Assembly: GCA_029256725.1 (NCBI GenBank)
Contig: JAQSXJ010000029.1
Location: 1 to 58,698, forward strand
Origin: Anaerocolumna sp.
Lineage (GTDB): Bacteria > Bacillota > Clostridia > Lachnospirales > Lachnospiraceae
Direction of reading: 5' to 3'
DNA length: 58,698 bases
In this document: positions 17,772 to 26,656 of the stretch, piece by piece
Layout of the letters: each line of letters begins with the position of its first letter
Position numbering within the stretch: position 1 is the first letter of the stretch
The notes under the pieces: model-generated
Told to the model about the DNA's origin: nothing
Database searches by the model: none
The model's input: the letters and a program-made list of their open reading frames with translations, nothing else
Translations under genes and position numbers: made by a program

Positions 17772-17802
17772 TTGACAGGTAGTGAACTCTATACTGTAGA
17801 CT
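17772..17802 (+). promoter_or_regulatory. MerR-type promoter (19-bp spacer) of the aldo/keto reductase gene
   Basis: A consensus TTGACA (17772-17777) is followed after 19 bp by TAGACT (17797-17802). The spacer holds an imperfect dyad TAGTGAACTCTA. A stretched spacer with a central dyad is the hallmark of promoters activated by MerR-family proteins through DNA distortion. Confidence 0.5.
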
Positions 17803-17836
17803 TATATCATACTATTAGGAAAGTGAGGATAATCAT

Positions 17837-18817
17837 ATGGAATATGTAAAACTTGGAAACACTGGTTTAGATGTATCACGAATTTGTCTTGGCTGCATGA
17901 GTTTCGGTGATCCGATAAATTGGGTCCATAAATGGGCATTAGCAGAAGAAGACAGCCGCACTGTTATAAAAAAAGCCCTTGATTTGGGTATTAATTTCTT
18001 TGATACCGCTAATGTATATTCTTTAGGCAGAAGCGAAGAAATCCTCGGACGAGCCTTAAAGGACTATGCAAACCGCGATGAAATCGTCATTGCAACAAAA
18101 GTATACAATAAAATGCAAGAAGGTCCCAATGGAGCCGGCCTATCCAGAAAAGCTATTATGAGCGAGATTGATAAGAGTCTGAAACGTCTTGGGACAGATT
18201 ATGTAGATCTCTACATTATCCATAGATGGGATTATAATACTCCTATCGAAGAAACCATGTCAGCACTTCATGACGTGGTGAAGGCAGGTAAGGCAAGATA
18301 TATCGGTGCTTCCTCCATGTATGCCTGGCAATTTCAGAAAGCCCTTTATACAGCAGAGAAAAACGGCTGGACAAGATTTGTATCCATGCAGAATCATTTA
18401 AACCTTATCTATAGGGAAGAAGAAAGGGAAATGATACCCTTATGCAAAGAAGAAAAAATAGCACTGACACCCTATAGTCCCCTGGCTTCGGGAAGATTGA
18501 CCAGAGACTGGTCAGAGACCACAAAACGCTATGAAACCGACCGGGTACAAAGAGACAAATACGATTCTACTATTGATGCCGACAGACTGGTGGTGGAAAG
18601 ACTTGCAGAAGTTGCAGAAAAGCACGGAGTTCCCCGTACCCAGATAGCCCTGGCATGGCTGATGCAAAAACAACCGGTGACAATTCCCATAATCGGTGCT
18701 ACAAAGATTTCTCACCTGGAAGCAGCAGTACCGTCCCTGGAAGTTAAGCTTACTGCAGAAGAAGTAGCTTATATGGAAGAACCCTATGTACCCCACAGAA
18801 TTGTGGCTCATAGCTGA
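17837..18817 (+). CDS. Aldo/keto reductase
   Basis: NAD(P)H-dependent oxidoreductase of the aldo/keto reductase superfamily, 326 residues. The start MEYVKLGNTGLDVSRICLGCMSFG is characteristic. The catalytic tetrad is readable: Asp in F-F-D-T-A near residue 55, Tyr in N-V-Y-S near 60, Lys in V-I-A-T-K-V near 91 and His in Y-I-I-H-R-W near 131. The C-terminal half has the cofactor-binding I-P-I-I-G-A-T-K motif. GAGGA lies 7 nt before the ATG. It is the only plus-strand gene in this part and lies back to back with the locus I transport operon. Its substrate is unknown; the MerR-like promoter suggests induction by an electrophile or aldehyde. Confidence 0.92.
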   Translation: MEYVKLGNTGLDVSRICLGCMSFGDPINWVHKWALAEEDSRTVIKKALDLGINFFDTANVYSLGRSEEILGRALKDYANRDEIVIATKVYNKMQEGPNGAGLSRKAIMSEIDKSLKRLGTDYVDLYIIHRWDYNTPIEETMSALHDVVKAGKARYIGASSMYAWQFQKALYTAEKNGWTRFVSMQNHLNLIYREEEREMIPLCKEEKIALTPYSPLASGRLTRDWSETTKRYETDRVQRDKYDSTIDADRLVVERLAEVAEKHGVPRTQIALAWLMQKQPVTIPIIGATKISHLEAAVPSLEVKLTAEEVAYMEEPYVPHRIVAHS

Positions 18818-18834
18818 TTAGCCATTAGACAACT

Positions 18835-18892
18835 ATAGGATTTGTGTGCTTATTCGAACGTAGTTCGTACGTTTATAGCACTCAAATCCTAT
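18835..18892. terminator. Bidirectional terminator between convergent genes
   Basis: Arms at 18835-18850 and 18877-18892 (starting ATAGGATTTG) pair over 16 bp with one mismatch. The element lies between the ends of the aldo/keto reductase and the minus-strand kinase gene and can serve both. Confidence 0.65.
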
Positions 18893-18925
18893 AAAGCTTT
18901 GTTATAGTGTTTAATTGTAAGTCTT

Positions 18926-18956
18926 CTGTTATTTGGTTTCTGTTATTTGGTTTCTG
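18926..18956. repeat. 14-bp tandem repeat, two copies
   Basis: The unit CTGTTATTTGGTTT occurs twice in direct succession, followed by a partial third (CTG). It lies in the gap after the terminator and has no evident function. Confidence 0.6.
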
Positions 18957-18985
18957 TAATTAAAGTCCGCATGAACACTTTAACT

Positions 18986-20785
18986 TTATACAGGTATAAG
19001 AGGCAGCATCAACCTTACTTTTGTTCCGTTTTCGGGTGTACTTTCAAGCTTCATGTAATACTCTTCTCCATAGAACAATCTGATTCTCTGATTTATATTA
19101 TTCAGTCCTATTCCAATTCTCGTATTATCTGATTTTTCCTTGATTTTCGTATCCAACCTGTTCAGCTCTCTTGTATCCATACCAATACCGTTATCTTCAA
19201 TTGTAATAAATAGGGCAGACTTATTATCTGAGGTCACCTCCACCTTGATCCATCCATTCTTCTTGACGTTTTTCAGCCCATGGGTCACTGCATTTTCTAC
19301 AATAGGCTGCAGCAATAAAGGCAGCATCTGATATTCCCTGATCCTGATATCCTCCTGAATCGTTATACAATAGCTGATCCTGTCCTCAAATCTCAATTTC
19401 TGAATCTGCAGATAGACATCAATATAATTCAGCTCTTTTTCCAAGGTAGTTGAAAAGGTTTCTGTATTTTCCAATACATAATGGATTGCTTGTCCCAAAA
19501 GCTTGATAGCTGTGGACACATTATAATCATCGTTCTCAATTGCCAGCATACGGATGGTTTCCAGTGTATTATAAATAAAATGAGGGTTAATCTGGCTGGC
19601 AAGCAGCTTAAACTCCATCTTTTGCTGCTGATTGATCAATTCCTTCTGTTTGATAAGAGCTTCATATACCTGCGATTCCTTCTTCTTTATCTCCTGGATC
19701 ATATATTTCAGATCAAAGAAGGTCTCCGTCAGTTCATCGTCTCCCCGTAAGGTATCAATAATATCATATTCCCCTGCGCTGGCACTGCTCATGGCCTTTC
19801 GCAGAGAGATTACCCTGTAACTGAACTTCTTTGTATAAAATAAGATTCCTACTAAAGGTATGACAATGGATACGAGGGTTATGACCACGCACATAACCAC
19901 AATCTTAAAGATACTGTTGTATGCCTCCAGATCCAGGGTGGTAATATAATAGATATCCTTGGACCGGTAAGCCGGCAGAGAGGAAATATAGCCTAAGACC
20001 TTATTCCCGTGATATTTTAGAGCACCTTTATAAGTGAAATATTTTTCTTCAAAATCAATTGGGACCTGCTGATTCTCACCCTGAACGGATCTTGTCGTAC
20101 TGAAGAAAATTTCGTCCCTGTTCAGAGATACAGCTGTAAAGAGTTTATTGTTCTGTATACGGTTCTTCAGATAATTCGTACTGATCGTAACCACCAGGAT
20201 AGCCGCATCATTGGTATGTTCATCTGAGTCAACAATGGGAAAGGAACGAATAAAGGTAAGCTGCAGCAAGCTCTTTTCCTTGTTTTCCGGAGTATAATTG
20301 ACCCAGGCACTGCCAGAGGGTATGGAGACTTTGGAAAACCATTCCTCCTTCACTGCAGGGGTGGCATGTTTAATGTAAAAGCTCTCTGGCAATGAGGTAT
20401 TGGTCGTATACACGGTAATGGCTGCCAAAGCTGTATTGTTTTTCATATAAGTATCAAAACGGTCGTATGAATTGATCCGGCTGCTGAATTCCGTTTCCTC
20501 CGGATTTTTTTCCGTGAGCATTGAGAGCAGGGCTTTATCATTTATAAAATCTTCAGACATATTAAAGATATTCAGGGTACAGTCCAGTAAAATGGATTTT
20601 ACCCTGAGATTATCGGATTCCAGCTGAGAATAGGTCTGCTGGTATAATGCTTTGGCAAAATAAAGAGTCAGAAATAATCCGATGAAGGCAACCGGTATCA
20701 CAAGAAAAGGGATAAATATAATATACATTTGTGTCTTTATTTTTATTTTTAATTTTGTTTGCAACGCCGCTCTCCCTGTCCTCAC
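18986..20785 (-). CDS. Sensor histidine kinase, YesM/LytS type
   Basis: Two-helix membrane sensor kinase paired with the overlapping response regulator. Helices at about residues 22-45 and 293-317 bracket a large extracellular sensor region. The phospho-acceptor box ASQINPHFIYNTLETIR has the His near 402. The N-box is PIVENAVTHGLK and the D-N-G-I-G-M glycine box is intact. The GTG start overlaps the regulator stop by 4 bp (GTGA), indicating translational coupling; a downstream TTG after GGGAG is an alternative. It is the last gene of a binding protein-regulator-kinase operon. Confidence 0.9.
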   Translation of the reverse strand: MRTGRAALQTKLKIKIKTQMYIIFIPFLVIPVAFIGLFLTLYFAKALYQQTYSQLESDNLRVKSILLDCTLNIFNMSEDFINDKALLSMLTEKNPEETEFSSRINSYDRFDTYMKNNTALAAITVYTTNTSLPESFYIKHATPAVKEEWFSKVSIPSGSAWVNYTPENKEKSLLQLTFIRSFPIVDSDEHTNDAAILVVTISTNYLKNRIQNNKLFTAVSLNRDEIFFSTTRSVQGENQQVPIDFEEKYFTYKGALKYHGNKVLGYISSLPAYRSKDIYYITTLDLEAYNSIFKIVVMCVVITLVSIVIPLVGILFYTKKFSYRVISLRKAMSSASAGEYDIIDTLRGDDELTETFFDLKYMIQEIKKKESQVYEALIKQKELINQQQKMEFKLLASQINPHFIYNTLETIRMLAIENDDYNVSTAIKLLGQAIHYVLENTETFSTTLEKELNYIDVYLQIQKLRFEDRISYCITIQEDIRIREYQMLPLLLQPIVENAVTHGLKNVKKNGWIKVEVTSDNKSALFITIEDNGIGMDTRELNRLDTKIKEKSDNTRIGIGLNNINQRIRLFYGEEYYMKLESTPENGTKVRLMLPLIPV

Positions 20786-22335
20786 CCCTGCTGCATCTGT
20801 CTGCGGTATTCAGTAGGAGTGAGATTTGTGTACTTTCTAAATTTGGTATAAAAATAGTCTACGTTACGGTACCCGACCTTCTCTGCAATGTCATAAACCT
20901 TCATGTTATTCTGTTTTAAGAGTTTTATCGAATTCTGTACCCTGACATAATCCACATAATAATTAAAGCTTTTACCGGTTTTTTCGTGAAACAGTTTTCC
21001 CAGATAACAGCTGTTATATCCGAACAGACAGGCTATACTTTCCAGTTTCATATTTTCCTTGTAATTGTGCTCAATATAATAGATTACACTGTCAATCACA
21101 CTGTCATTGCCGGAAACACCCACTGTATTCATGATAATTTCAAACTCCTCAGTAAAAAAAGCAAGTATTTCATAAAGATAATTCCTGGTGGTTATGAAAT
21201 TGATAATCTGTGTATTGGTAGGAAACAGAATCTTGCTGCCTGCATACAAATTATTTATTTTGTCCTTAATCTGCAGAAAAAGGTCCGATAAAGACAATTT
21301 GATATCAGGTATATTAATTTCACACCTATTCAGCTTCTTTTCCAGTTCGTGCAGTGTTTCCACCAACAGATTCCGGTTGTGGGTCTGTATATAATTTACC
21401 AGCAGATTGAAGAAACTGTTTATCATATCATGGTCGAAAGGAAGCTTTTCGCTCTTATCCTCCTCTTTATCAAGGCGTCCAATAGTATGCTGGTCCTGGA
21501 CACAGAAAAAACGCCTCTGCATTAAGAATAAGGCATCCAGATAAGAGGTGCGTATTTCCGTGACTTCTGAAACAGTTCTTCCATAAGAAATAAACAAGGT
21601 ATCTAAAGGTGAACCCTTCTGTGGTTTGAGATCATATTCAAATTTCTCAATAAACCGGTTGAACTGGCCGATGGCAAATTCTCCTTTTAGAATGATGACC
21701 TGATTCTCCTTGATCGTCACACTTTCAAGTGAATTACTATTCTGATTGGTGACTCTTAATATTTCAGAGAAATTATAGGAAATATCCGCTATGTTGTGAC
21801 TGTACTTCTCATAGATCAGCACCTGGAAGATATTCTCTGTCATATGCAGATCCGCTAAATTAATCCTCGAGATATCCGCTTCACCGTTAATGAGATCCCT
21901 TAAGATGGCAAACTTTGCTTTTTCACGGTAATGGCTGACCGTCCTCTTCTCCCTGGCTTCTTCCTGCAGCTCATGAGATATGGAATTCAAGGCTGCTTCC
22001 AGCTCCAGCTCATTGAGTGGCTTGTTCAGATAAAATTTAACATCATACCATATAGCTTCCTGGGCGTATGCGAAATCAGAAAAACCGCTTAAGATAATTA
22101 TCTTTCCTTTATAATTGCCTGCTCTGGCCTTTTGAATAACCTCCAGCCCGTCCATAAGCGGCATCCTTATATCCATCAGTACAACGTCCGGATTGTGGTT
22201 CAACAGGCAGGACAGCGCTTCTTCCCCATCCGAAGCTTCTCCAATAATATGGTAGCCAAGCTGTTCCCAATTGACCACTTTCTTTAATCCACGTCTGATG
22301 ATTGCTTCATCATCTGCTATCAGAACTGTGTACAT
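20782..22335 (-). CDS. Response regulator, AraC-type (YesN-like)
   Basis: Receiver-AraC regulator of 517 residues, the long variety. The receiver has D-D-E (8-10) and a phospho-acceptor Asp near 55 in V-L-M-D-I-R-M-P. A central region of about 270 residues is of the kind these regulators use for dimerisation. The C-terminal AraC helix-turn-helix pair ends T-N-L-T-P-T-E-Y-R-R. It lies 29 bp after a binding-protein gene and overlaps its kinase. The likely targets are the locus II operons, by position only. Confidence 0.92.
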   Translation of the reverse strand: MYTVLIADDEAIIRRGLKKVVNWEQLGYHIIGEASDGEEALSCLLNHNPDVVLMDIRMPLMDGLEVIQKARAGNYKGKIIILSGFSDFAYAQEAIWYDVKFYLNKPLNELELEAALNSISHELQEEAREKRTVSHYREKAKFAILRDLINGEADISRINLADLHMTENIFQVLIYEKYSHNIADISYNFSEILRVTNQNSNSLESVTIKENQVIILKGEFAIGQFNRFIEKFEYDLKPQKGSPLDTLFISYGRTVSEVTEIRTSYLDALFLMQRRFFCVQDQHTIGRLDKEEDKSEKLPFDHDMINSFFNLLVNYIQTHNRNLLVETLHELEKKLNRCEINIPDIKLSLSDLFLQIKDKINNLYAGSKILFPTNTQIINFITTRNYLYEILAFFTEEFEIIMNTVGVSGNDSVIDSVIYYIEHNYKENMKLESIACLFGYNSCYLGKLFHEKTGKSFNYYVDYVRVQNSIKLLKQNNMKVYDIAEKVGYRNVDYFYTKFRKYTNLTPTEYRRQMQQG

Positions 22336-22364
22336 AAAACACCCCCATAAATTCTTGCATACCT

Positions 22365-24152
22365 TTATTTATCAATTGCTGCTCGTGCCTGTTTCTGCTG
22401 TTCTACATTCTGCAGATCAATATTTAAGACCTTTTCATATCCTAATCCCATGGCAATGTCCTTCATTTCCTGTATTAACCGGCTAAATTCCTCCTCATCC
22501 TTCGCAAACACTGACTTCCAGGAATATTCAACAATCGTTGACCGGATCTGAGCCCGGATAGTGGTGATATCCGGATCTTCCGGCGATACGGCATAACCGC
22601 TGCCTACAGATATAACGGCCTGATTGTTTTTATAAAAATACTCAGTAGCATTCTTAGCCTCCATATGAGCCTGCCAGTCCCTTTCCATATCCGTAAGGGT
22701 TAAGGATATATAATTATCCCACATCAGATAGTTGTAGGGGTAGCCAGTTTCAGGGTTGATCTCACCATCTGATACGGCTTTAAAATTCAATCTTTCAATA
22801 CCGTCAAAATACGTACCGCCGCCATATTCCTCCGGCATCAGGGTCTTATCACCATTGGTCAGGCATTTGTAACCAAAGTTTGTAAGTACCGGCTTTCCGC
22901 CTTCTACATCCCACATAAGTCCTTTTATACCGGATAAACTGCCGGAATAAGCTACTGTCAGACCTTCCGGCGAATATAGCCAGTCAATAAAGTCCATTAA
23001 CCTTTCCGGGTCTTTGGCTTTACTGCCTATCATAATGGAATTATACGGATTTCCTTTGGTATAGCAGCCCCAGTCATACAGTTGAAAATCCTCGATGGCA
23101 GCCGTGTTAAACATCTTGCCGGAAGAGGTATGATCTGCTGTATTGTATCCGGATGACTGCCAGGACCAGGGTGACCACAGTACTGCACCATCCTTGTATT
23201 TCTTTGATAAAGCATCAAAATTCTGAGTAGTTGATTCCGGATCCAGCAGTCCCATCTGATTTGCCTGAAAAAAGAATTTAAGACCCCTGATATACAAAGA
23301 ATCCTCCGCCAAAGCGCTCTGAGGTTCCTCGGAATCGTCTGCTTTTGCATAGGCATAACCAATCGGTGCATAACCATACATATAAGGTATCTGATTAGCA
23401 GCTCCCAGGTAGTCACTGTCCCAATCCTTAAAAAGAGAGAAAGCATAGACCTTTTTACCGGAATCACTGACTCCGGCTATGTCCTGCATCGCTTTCATGA
23501 CCGGCAGCATATCCTCCAGGGTCTTCATTTTCGGGTATCCCAGCTGCTTATATAGATCCCATCTGATATAGGTTCCAAAATTCAAAACCGCACCACCCAG
23601 ATTCATATCTGCAGGTCTTTCTGATATTTCCGACGGGATTGTCCAGATTCCCTCCTCTTTTGCAAGTGTTTTGTTGGTATATTCAATGGCAGTCTGATAT
23701 TTAGAAAGATTCTTTTTTCCCTCCATAAACTCCGTCATATCAATAATCAGTCCAGCCGTAACGAGATCCTGAAGCTTTCCGCCGGCTGCCGAAGTAAGGA
23801 TAAGATCACCCAGATTCCCTGCTGCACTGCGGGTCTGAAGCAGGGTTTCACCGCCTCCTGCCACATTTGGTGCAATAATATTTAGTTCCATGTTAAATTT
23901 ATCTTTGATTATCTTCGCAAACCACCCCGACTGTATTCCCTGATAATTGGATTGGGAATCGAAAACGTCCACCGTTATGAATTCTTTGTATTTCGCCTTT
24001 CCTTCATTCCCGGAATCCTTATCTTTATCACCGGCAGTGTCTGTATTTCCCCAAATCTCTGCGTTTTTAGTATTATAAGCACAGCCCTCTATCATAGTAA
24101 CAGCCAGCACCAAACATAAGAGAATGCCCATAAGCTTATGTTTCTTAACCAT
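22365..24152 (-). CDS. Extracellular solute-binding lipoprotein in a two-component operon
   Basis: Lipoprotein of the large oligosaccharide-binding type (about 595 residues). The signal peptide MVKKHKLMGILLCLVLAVTM is followed by a lipobox with Cys (I-E-G-C). A Lys/Asp/Gly-rich linker leads into the binding fold. The ATG at 24152 is chosen because it begins the signal peptide; the frame is open to 24212 but lacks a better ribosome site. No permease is adjacent: the gene is followed 29 bp later by a response regulator and kinase. It may share the permeases at 30238-32105, or act as a ligand-presenting partner of the kinase. Confidence 0.88.
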   Translation of the reverse strand: MVKKHKLMGILLCLVLAVTMIEGCAYNTKNAEIWGNTDTAGDKDKDSGNEGKAKYKEFITVDVFDSQSNYQGIQSGWFAKIIKDKFNMELNIIAPNVAGGGETLLQTRSAAGNLGDLILTSAAGGKLQDLVTAGLIIDMTEFMEGKKNLSKYQTAIEYTNKTLAKEEGIWTIPSEISERPADMNLGGAVLNFGTYIRWDLYKQLGYPKMKTLEDMLPVMKAMQDIAGVSDSGKKVYAFSLFKDWDSDYLGAANQIPYMYGYAPIGYAYAKADDSEEPQSALAEDSLYIRGLKFFFQANQMGLLDPESTTQNFDALSKKYKDGAVLWSPWSWQSSGYNTADHTSSGKMFNTAAIEDFQLYDWGCYTKGNPYNSIMIGSKAKDPERLMDFIDWLYSPEGLTVAYSGSLSGIKGLMWDVEGGKPVLTNFGYKCLTNGDKTLMPEEYGGGTYFDGIERLNFKAVSDGEINPETGYPYNYLMWDNYISLTLTDMERDWQAHMEAKNATEYFYKNNQAVISVGSGYAVSPEDPDITTIRAQIRSTIVEYSWKSVFAKDEEEFSRLIQEMKDIAMGLGYEKVLNIDLQNVEQQKQARAAIDK

Positions 24153-24409
24153 ATAATAACCATGCCTTTCCCATAACCTGCAAACCTTCACTAAAACAGC
24201 ACCAGCTCCCATTACATGCCGTTCCTGCTTACAGATGTAACAGTGACGAAAATCAGGGTATGACTTAGCTTATCAATAATTCATATTAACTGCCAAGAGT
24301 ATGTTTCAGTATTTATACAATTTATTATATGACAAATTTCTTTTAATAAAAAGTGTAATAATTAAAGTTTTTTTCTCTAATAATATGACCTTTTTCACAA
24401 ATAACAATA
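24153..24409. other. Gap upstream of the binding-protein/two-component operon
   Basis: This AT-rich gap should carry the promoter of the operon starting at 24152. I see no -35/-10 pair good enough to call and no ORF with a ribosome site. Confidence 0.3.
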
Positions 24410-24460
24410 GCCTTCCTCCACACAACATCCTATACCCAGATCCATTGTGTGAAGGAAGGC
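24410..24460 (-). terminator. Terminator of the GH29-GH130-GH18 operon
   Basis: Arms at 24410-24425 and 24445-24460 (starting GCCTTCCT) pair over 16 bp with one mismatch that is a wobble pair on one strand. On the minus strand the hairpin runs into a T-rich stretch, 75 bp after the GH18 stop. Confidence 0.7.
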
Positions 24461-24534
24461 CATCGGGACTTCTTTCTTATTTTTCTTATTGGACTATGCT
24501 GCCATCTGCACAGAACTTTCTGTCAAGAATAAAC

Positions 24535-25575
24535 TTAGGAATTCCCGTTAATCCCGGGTGTTTTATCAATCTGCTTTCTTAACCATCCGGTTAAGGTATG
24601 AGAATTGTCACAGCCGTATTCCCAATACATCAGTCCAAGGAGACCTTTCTCCTTCACATACTCTACTTTTCCTTTCAGCGACTCTCTGTCATCATAGCTT
24701 ATAAAGGTATCTCCGTTGAACAGGTAAGGGGCTTTTGCTTCCTCATCCCAATAACGGACATATCCATTCCTGTCAATATAATTTTCAAGGAGGCTGTGAT
24801 AGGCAGGGCCGTAGCCTCCGGTCGTGGCTGCCATCTGATGCAGACCATGCTCAATATCTGGTACGCCTTTCCATTGTCTGGAATAAAAGGCTGCACCGAT
24901 TACCAGCTTTTCCTTTGGAACTCCTGCCTGGATAAAGCATTCCACCGCACGGTCCGTACTGGCAGGAAAGAGATCTCTTTTATTGGAATACAGACTGGTA
25001 TGATGACCTGTAAAATTCTGAAAACCTCCCTTTAAATCGTAAGTCATCAACTGCACATAATTCAGATACTTCTGCGCATTCTTCATATCGGTGCAGGCAG
25101 TAAAATATTCACCCCCGCCTGCCGCAATGGTCAGCAGATAATCCTTATGTCCTGCCCCATCAAGTCCTCTTCTGAAGTCTTCCAGTAACAGGGTAAAATT
25201 CTCTTTGTCTTTTTCGCTTCCATCGATACCAGCCACCCGGTAACAGGGATATTCCCAGTCTATATCTATTCCATCCATATTATATTCTCTTACGAGCTCT
25301 ACCGCAGAAGCGGCAAAACGTATTCTCTTTTCCCTGGTCATGGCAGCCTCTGAAAATCCGGCAGCTCCCCAGCCTCCCATGGATAATATAATCTTTATAT
25401 CCGGATTCTGGGATTTTATCCGTGACAATACAGCTTTACATTCGGGATGATTCCATTCCGCTACCCCCTGGTTTATACGCCCGAAAGCTATATTGATCAC
25501 ATCCAGACTCTTACTATCTTCTGCAGTCACCTCATTCAGATCTCTGGTGCCGACATATCCGATTAACTTACCCAT
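24535..25575 (-). CDS. GH18 family glycosidase (chitinase-type, cytoplasmic)
   Basis: TIM-barrel GH18 enzyme that cleaves beta-1,4 GlcNAc linkages by substrate-assisted catalysis. The signature D-G-I-D-I-D-W-E-Y-P lies at 101-110 with the acid Glu at 108. S-M-G-G-W lies at 65-69, and M-T-Y-D further on supplies the Asp/Tyr that position the acetamido group. There is no signal peptide, so it acts on imported material. It is last in an operon behind GH29 and GH130 genes (gap 35 bp). The D-W-E form favours a chitinase or chitobiose-cleaving type; an endo-beta-N-acetylglucosaminidase acting on glycan cores is the alternative suggested by its neighbours. The AGGAGG-like site is rather far from the ATG. 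Confidence 0.85.
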   Translation of the reverse strand: MGKLIGYVGTRDLNEVTAEDSKSLDVINIAFGRINQGVAEWNHPECKAVLSRIKSQNPDIKIILSMGGWGAAGFSEAAMTREKRIRFAASAVELVREYNMDGIDIDWEYPCYRVAGIDGSEKDKENFTLLLEDFRRGLDGAGHKDYLLTIAAGGGEYFTACTDMKNAQKYLNYVQLMTYDLKGGFQNFTGHHTSLYSNKRDLFPASTDRAVECFIQAGVPKEKLVIGAAFYSRQWKGVPDIEHGLHQMAATTGGYGPAYHSLLENYIDRNGYVRYWDEEAKAPYLFNGDTFISYDDRESLKGKVEYVKEKGLLGLMYWEYGCDNSHTLTGWLRKQIDKTPGINGNS

Positions 25576-25610
25576 TATCCGTATTCTTTTCCTCCGTTTC
25601 TTTCAATAAG

Positions 25611-26600
25611 TTATAAAGTATGTTCTTTCGTAAATCCTATCAGCTCCTTCACCGTAGTAAAGGCCAGGCCGGTTACCGTATCCGCACAGCCATAATAAAG
25701 TGCAATCCGCCCTGTATCCTTATCTGTAAGAGCTGCACAGGGGAATACCACATTGGGCACATCACCCACACACTCATAATATTCCTCCGGCCCTAAGACA
25801 TAATATTTAGAGCGGTATTTTACCTTCCAGGGCTCATCAAGATCTAATATGGCCGTGCCTACACGGTATACAAAGCCATTACAGGTATGTATTACTCCAT
25901 GATAGATCAGCAACCAGCCCTCCTCGGTCTCGATAGGAATGGGTCCGGGTCCGATCTTGGTTCCCTGCCAGGCAGATTCATCGCCCTTTACAGGAGACAT
26001 AACATGTCTGTGGTGTCCCCAGTATTCCAGATCGCTGCTCTGACTATAGAAGATATCCCCAAAGGGCGTATGTCCTGTATCACTTGGTCTGCTGAGCATG
26101 GCATATCTGCCGTTTATTTTTCTGGGAAACAGGACACCGTTACGATTGTAGGGCAAAAAAGCATTTTCAAGCTGGTAAAAGGTCTTAAAATCAAAAGTAT
26201 AACCAACGCCGATGGTAGGCCCATGATAACCGTTGCACCAGGTTATATAATACCGGTCTTCCAGAAAACACACTCTGGGGTCGTAACGGTATTCCCTTTT
26301 CAGGATTTCCATGTCTTCTCCTAAAAAGGTAATGGGTTCTGCCTCAATCTTCCAATGGATACCATCTTCACTAAAACCCGGAAAGATATCCATGCTAACC
26401 GCTTTGCTGTCACAACGAAATACTCCTGCAAATCCATCCTTAAAAGGAATTACCGCACTGTTAAAGATACTGTTGGAACTTGGTATTGCATCCCTCTTAA
26501 TGATGGGATTATCCTCGTAACGCCAGATTGGTTTATCATACCCCTCCGGTTTCTCCTGCCAGGGAATGGATGGCAGGGAATTTCCTATTATTCTACTCAT
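25611..26600 (-). CDS. GH130 family beta-mannoside phosphorylase/mannosidase
   Basis: Five-bladed beta-propeller of GH130. Most members phosphorolyse beta-mannosides such as Man-beta-1,4-GlcNAc or Man-beta-1,4-Glc to mannose 1-phosphate; some are hydrolases. The family's catalytic Asp is read in Y-D-P-R-V at residue 107. F-R-C-D-S-K near 61-66 and K-I-G-P-G-P-I-P-I further on fit the phosphate/substrate pocket. The ATG is preceded by AGGAGG at 8 nt. It lies 56 bp after the GH29 gene and 35 bp before the GH18 gene. This combination suits release of mannose from a Man-GlcNAc core, which is an inference from context. Confidence 0.85.
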   Translation of the reverse strand: MSRIIGNSLPSIPWQEKPEGYDKPIWRYEDNPIIKRDAIPSSNSIFNSAVIPFKDGFAGVFRCDSKAVSMDIFPGFSEDGIHWKIEAEPITFLGEDMEILKREYRYDPRVCFLEDRYYITWCNGYHGPTIGVGYTFDFKTFYQLENAFLPYNRNGVLFPRKINGRYAMLSRPSDTGHTPFGDIFYSQSSDLEYWGHHRHVMSPVKGDESAWQGTKIGPGPIPIETEEGWLLIYHGVIHTCNGFVYRVGTAILDLDEPWKVKYRSKYYVLGPEEYYECVGDVPNVVFPCAALTDKDTGRIALYYGCADTVTGLAFTTVKELIGFTKEHTL

Positions 26601-26656
26601 TATATTGTCCTCCTTGCAGTTTTTGCTGTTCCAGTAGTTTCAGCACAAATTCCACA

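Noticed and set aside
18926..18956. 14-bp tandem repeat considered as part of a CRISPR array or attachment site
   Set aside because: Only two copies, directly abutting and without spacers.
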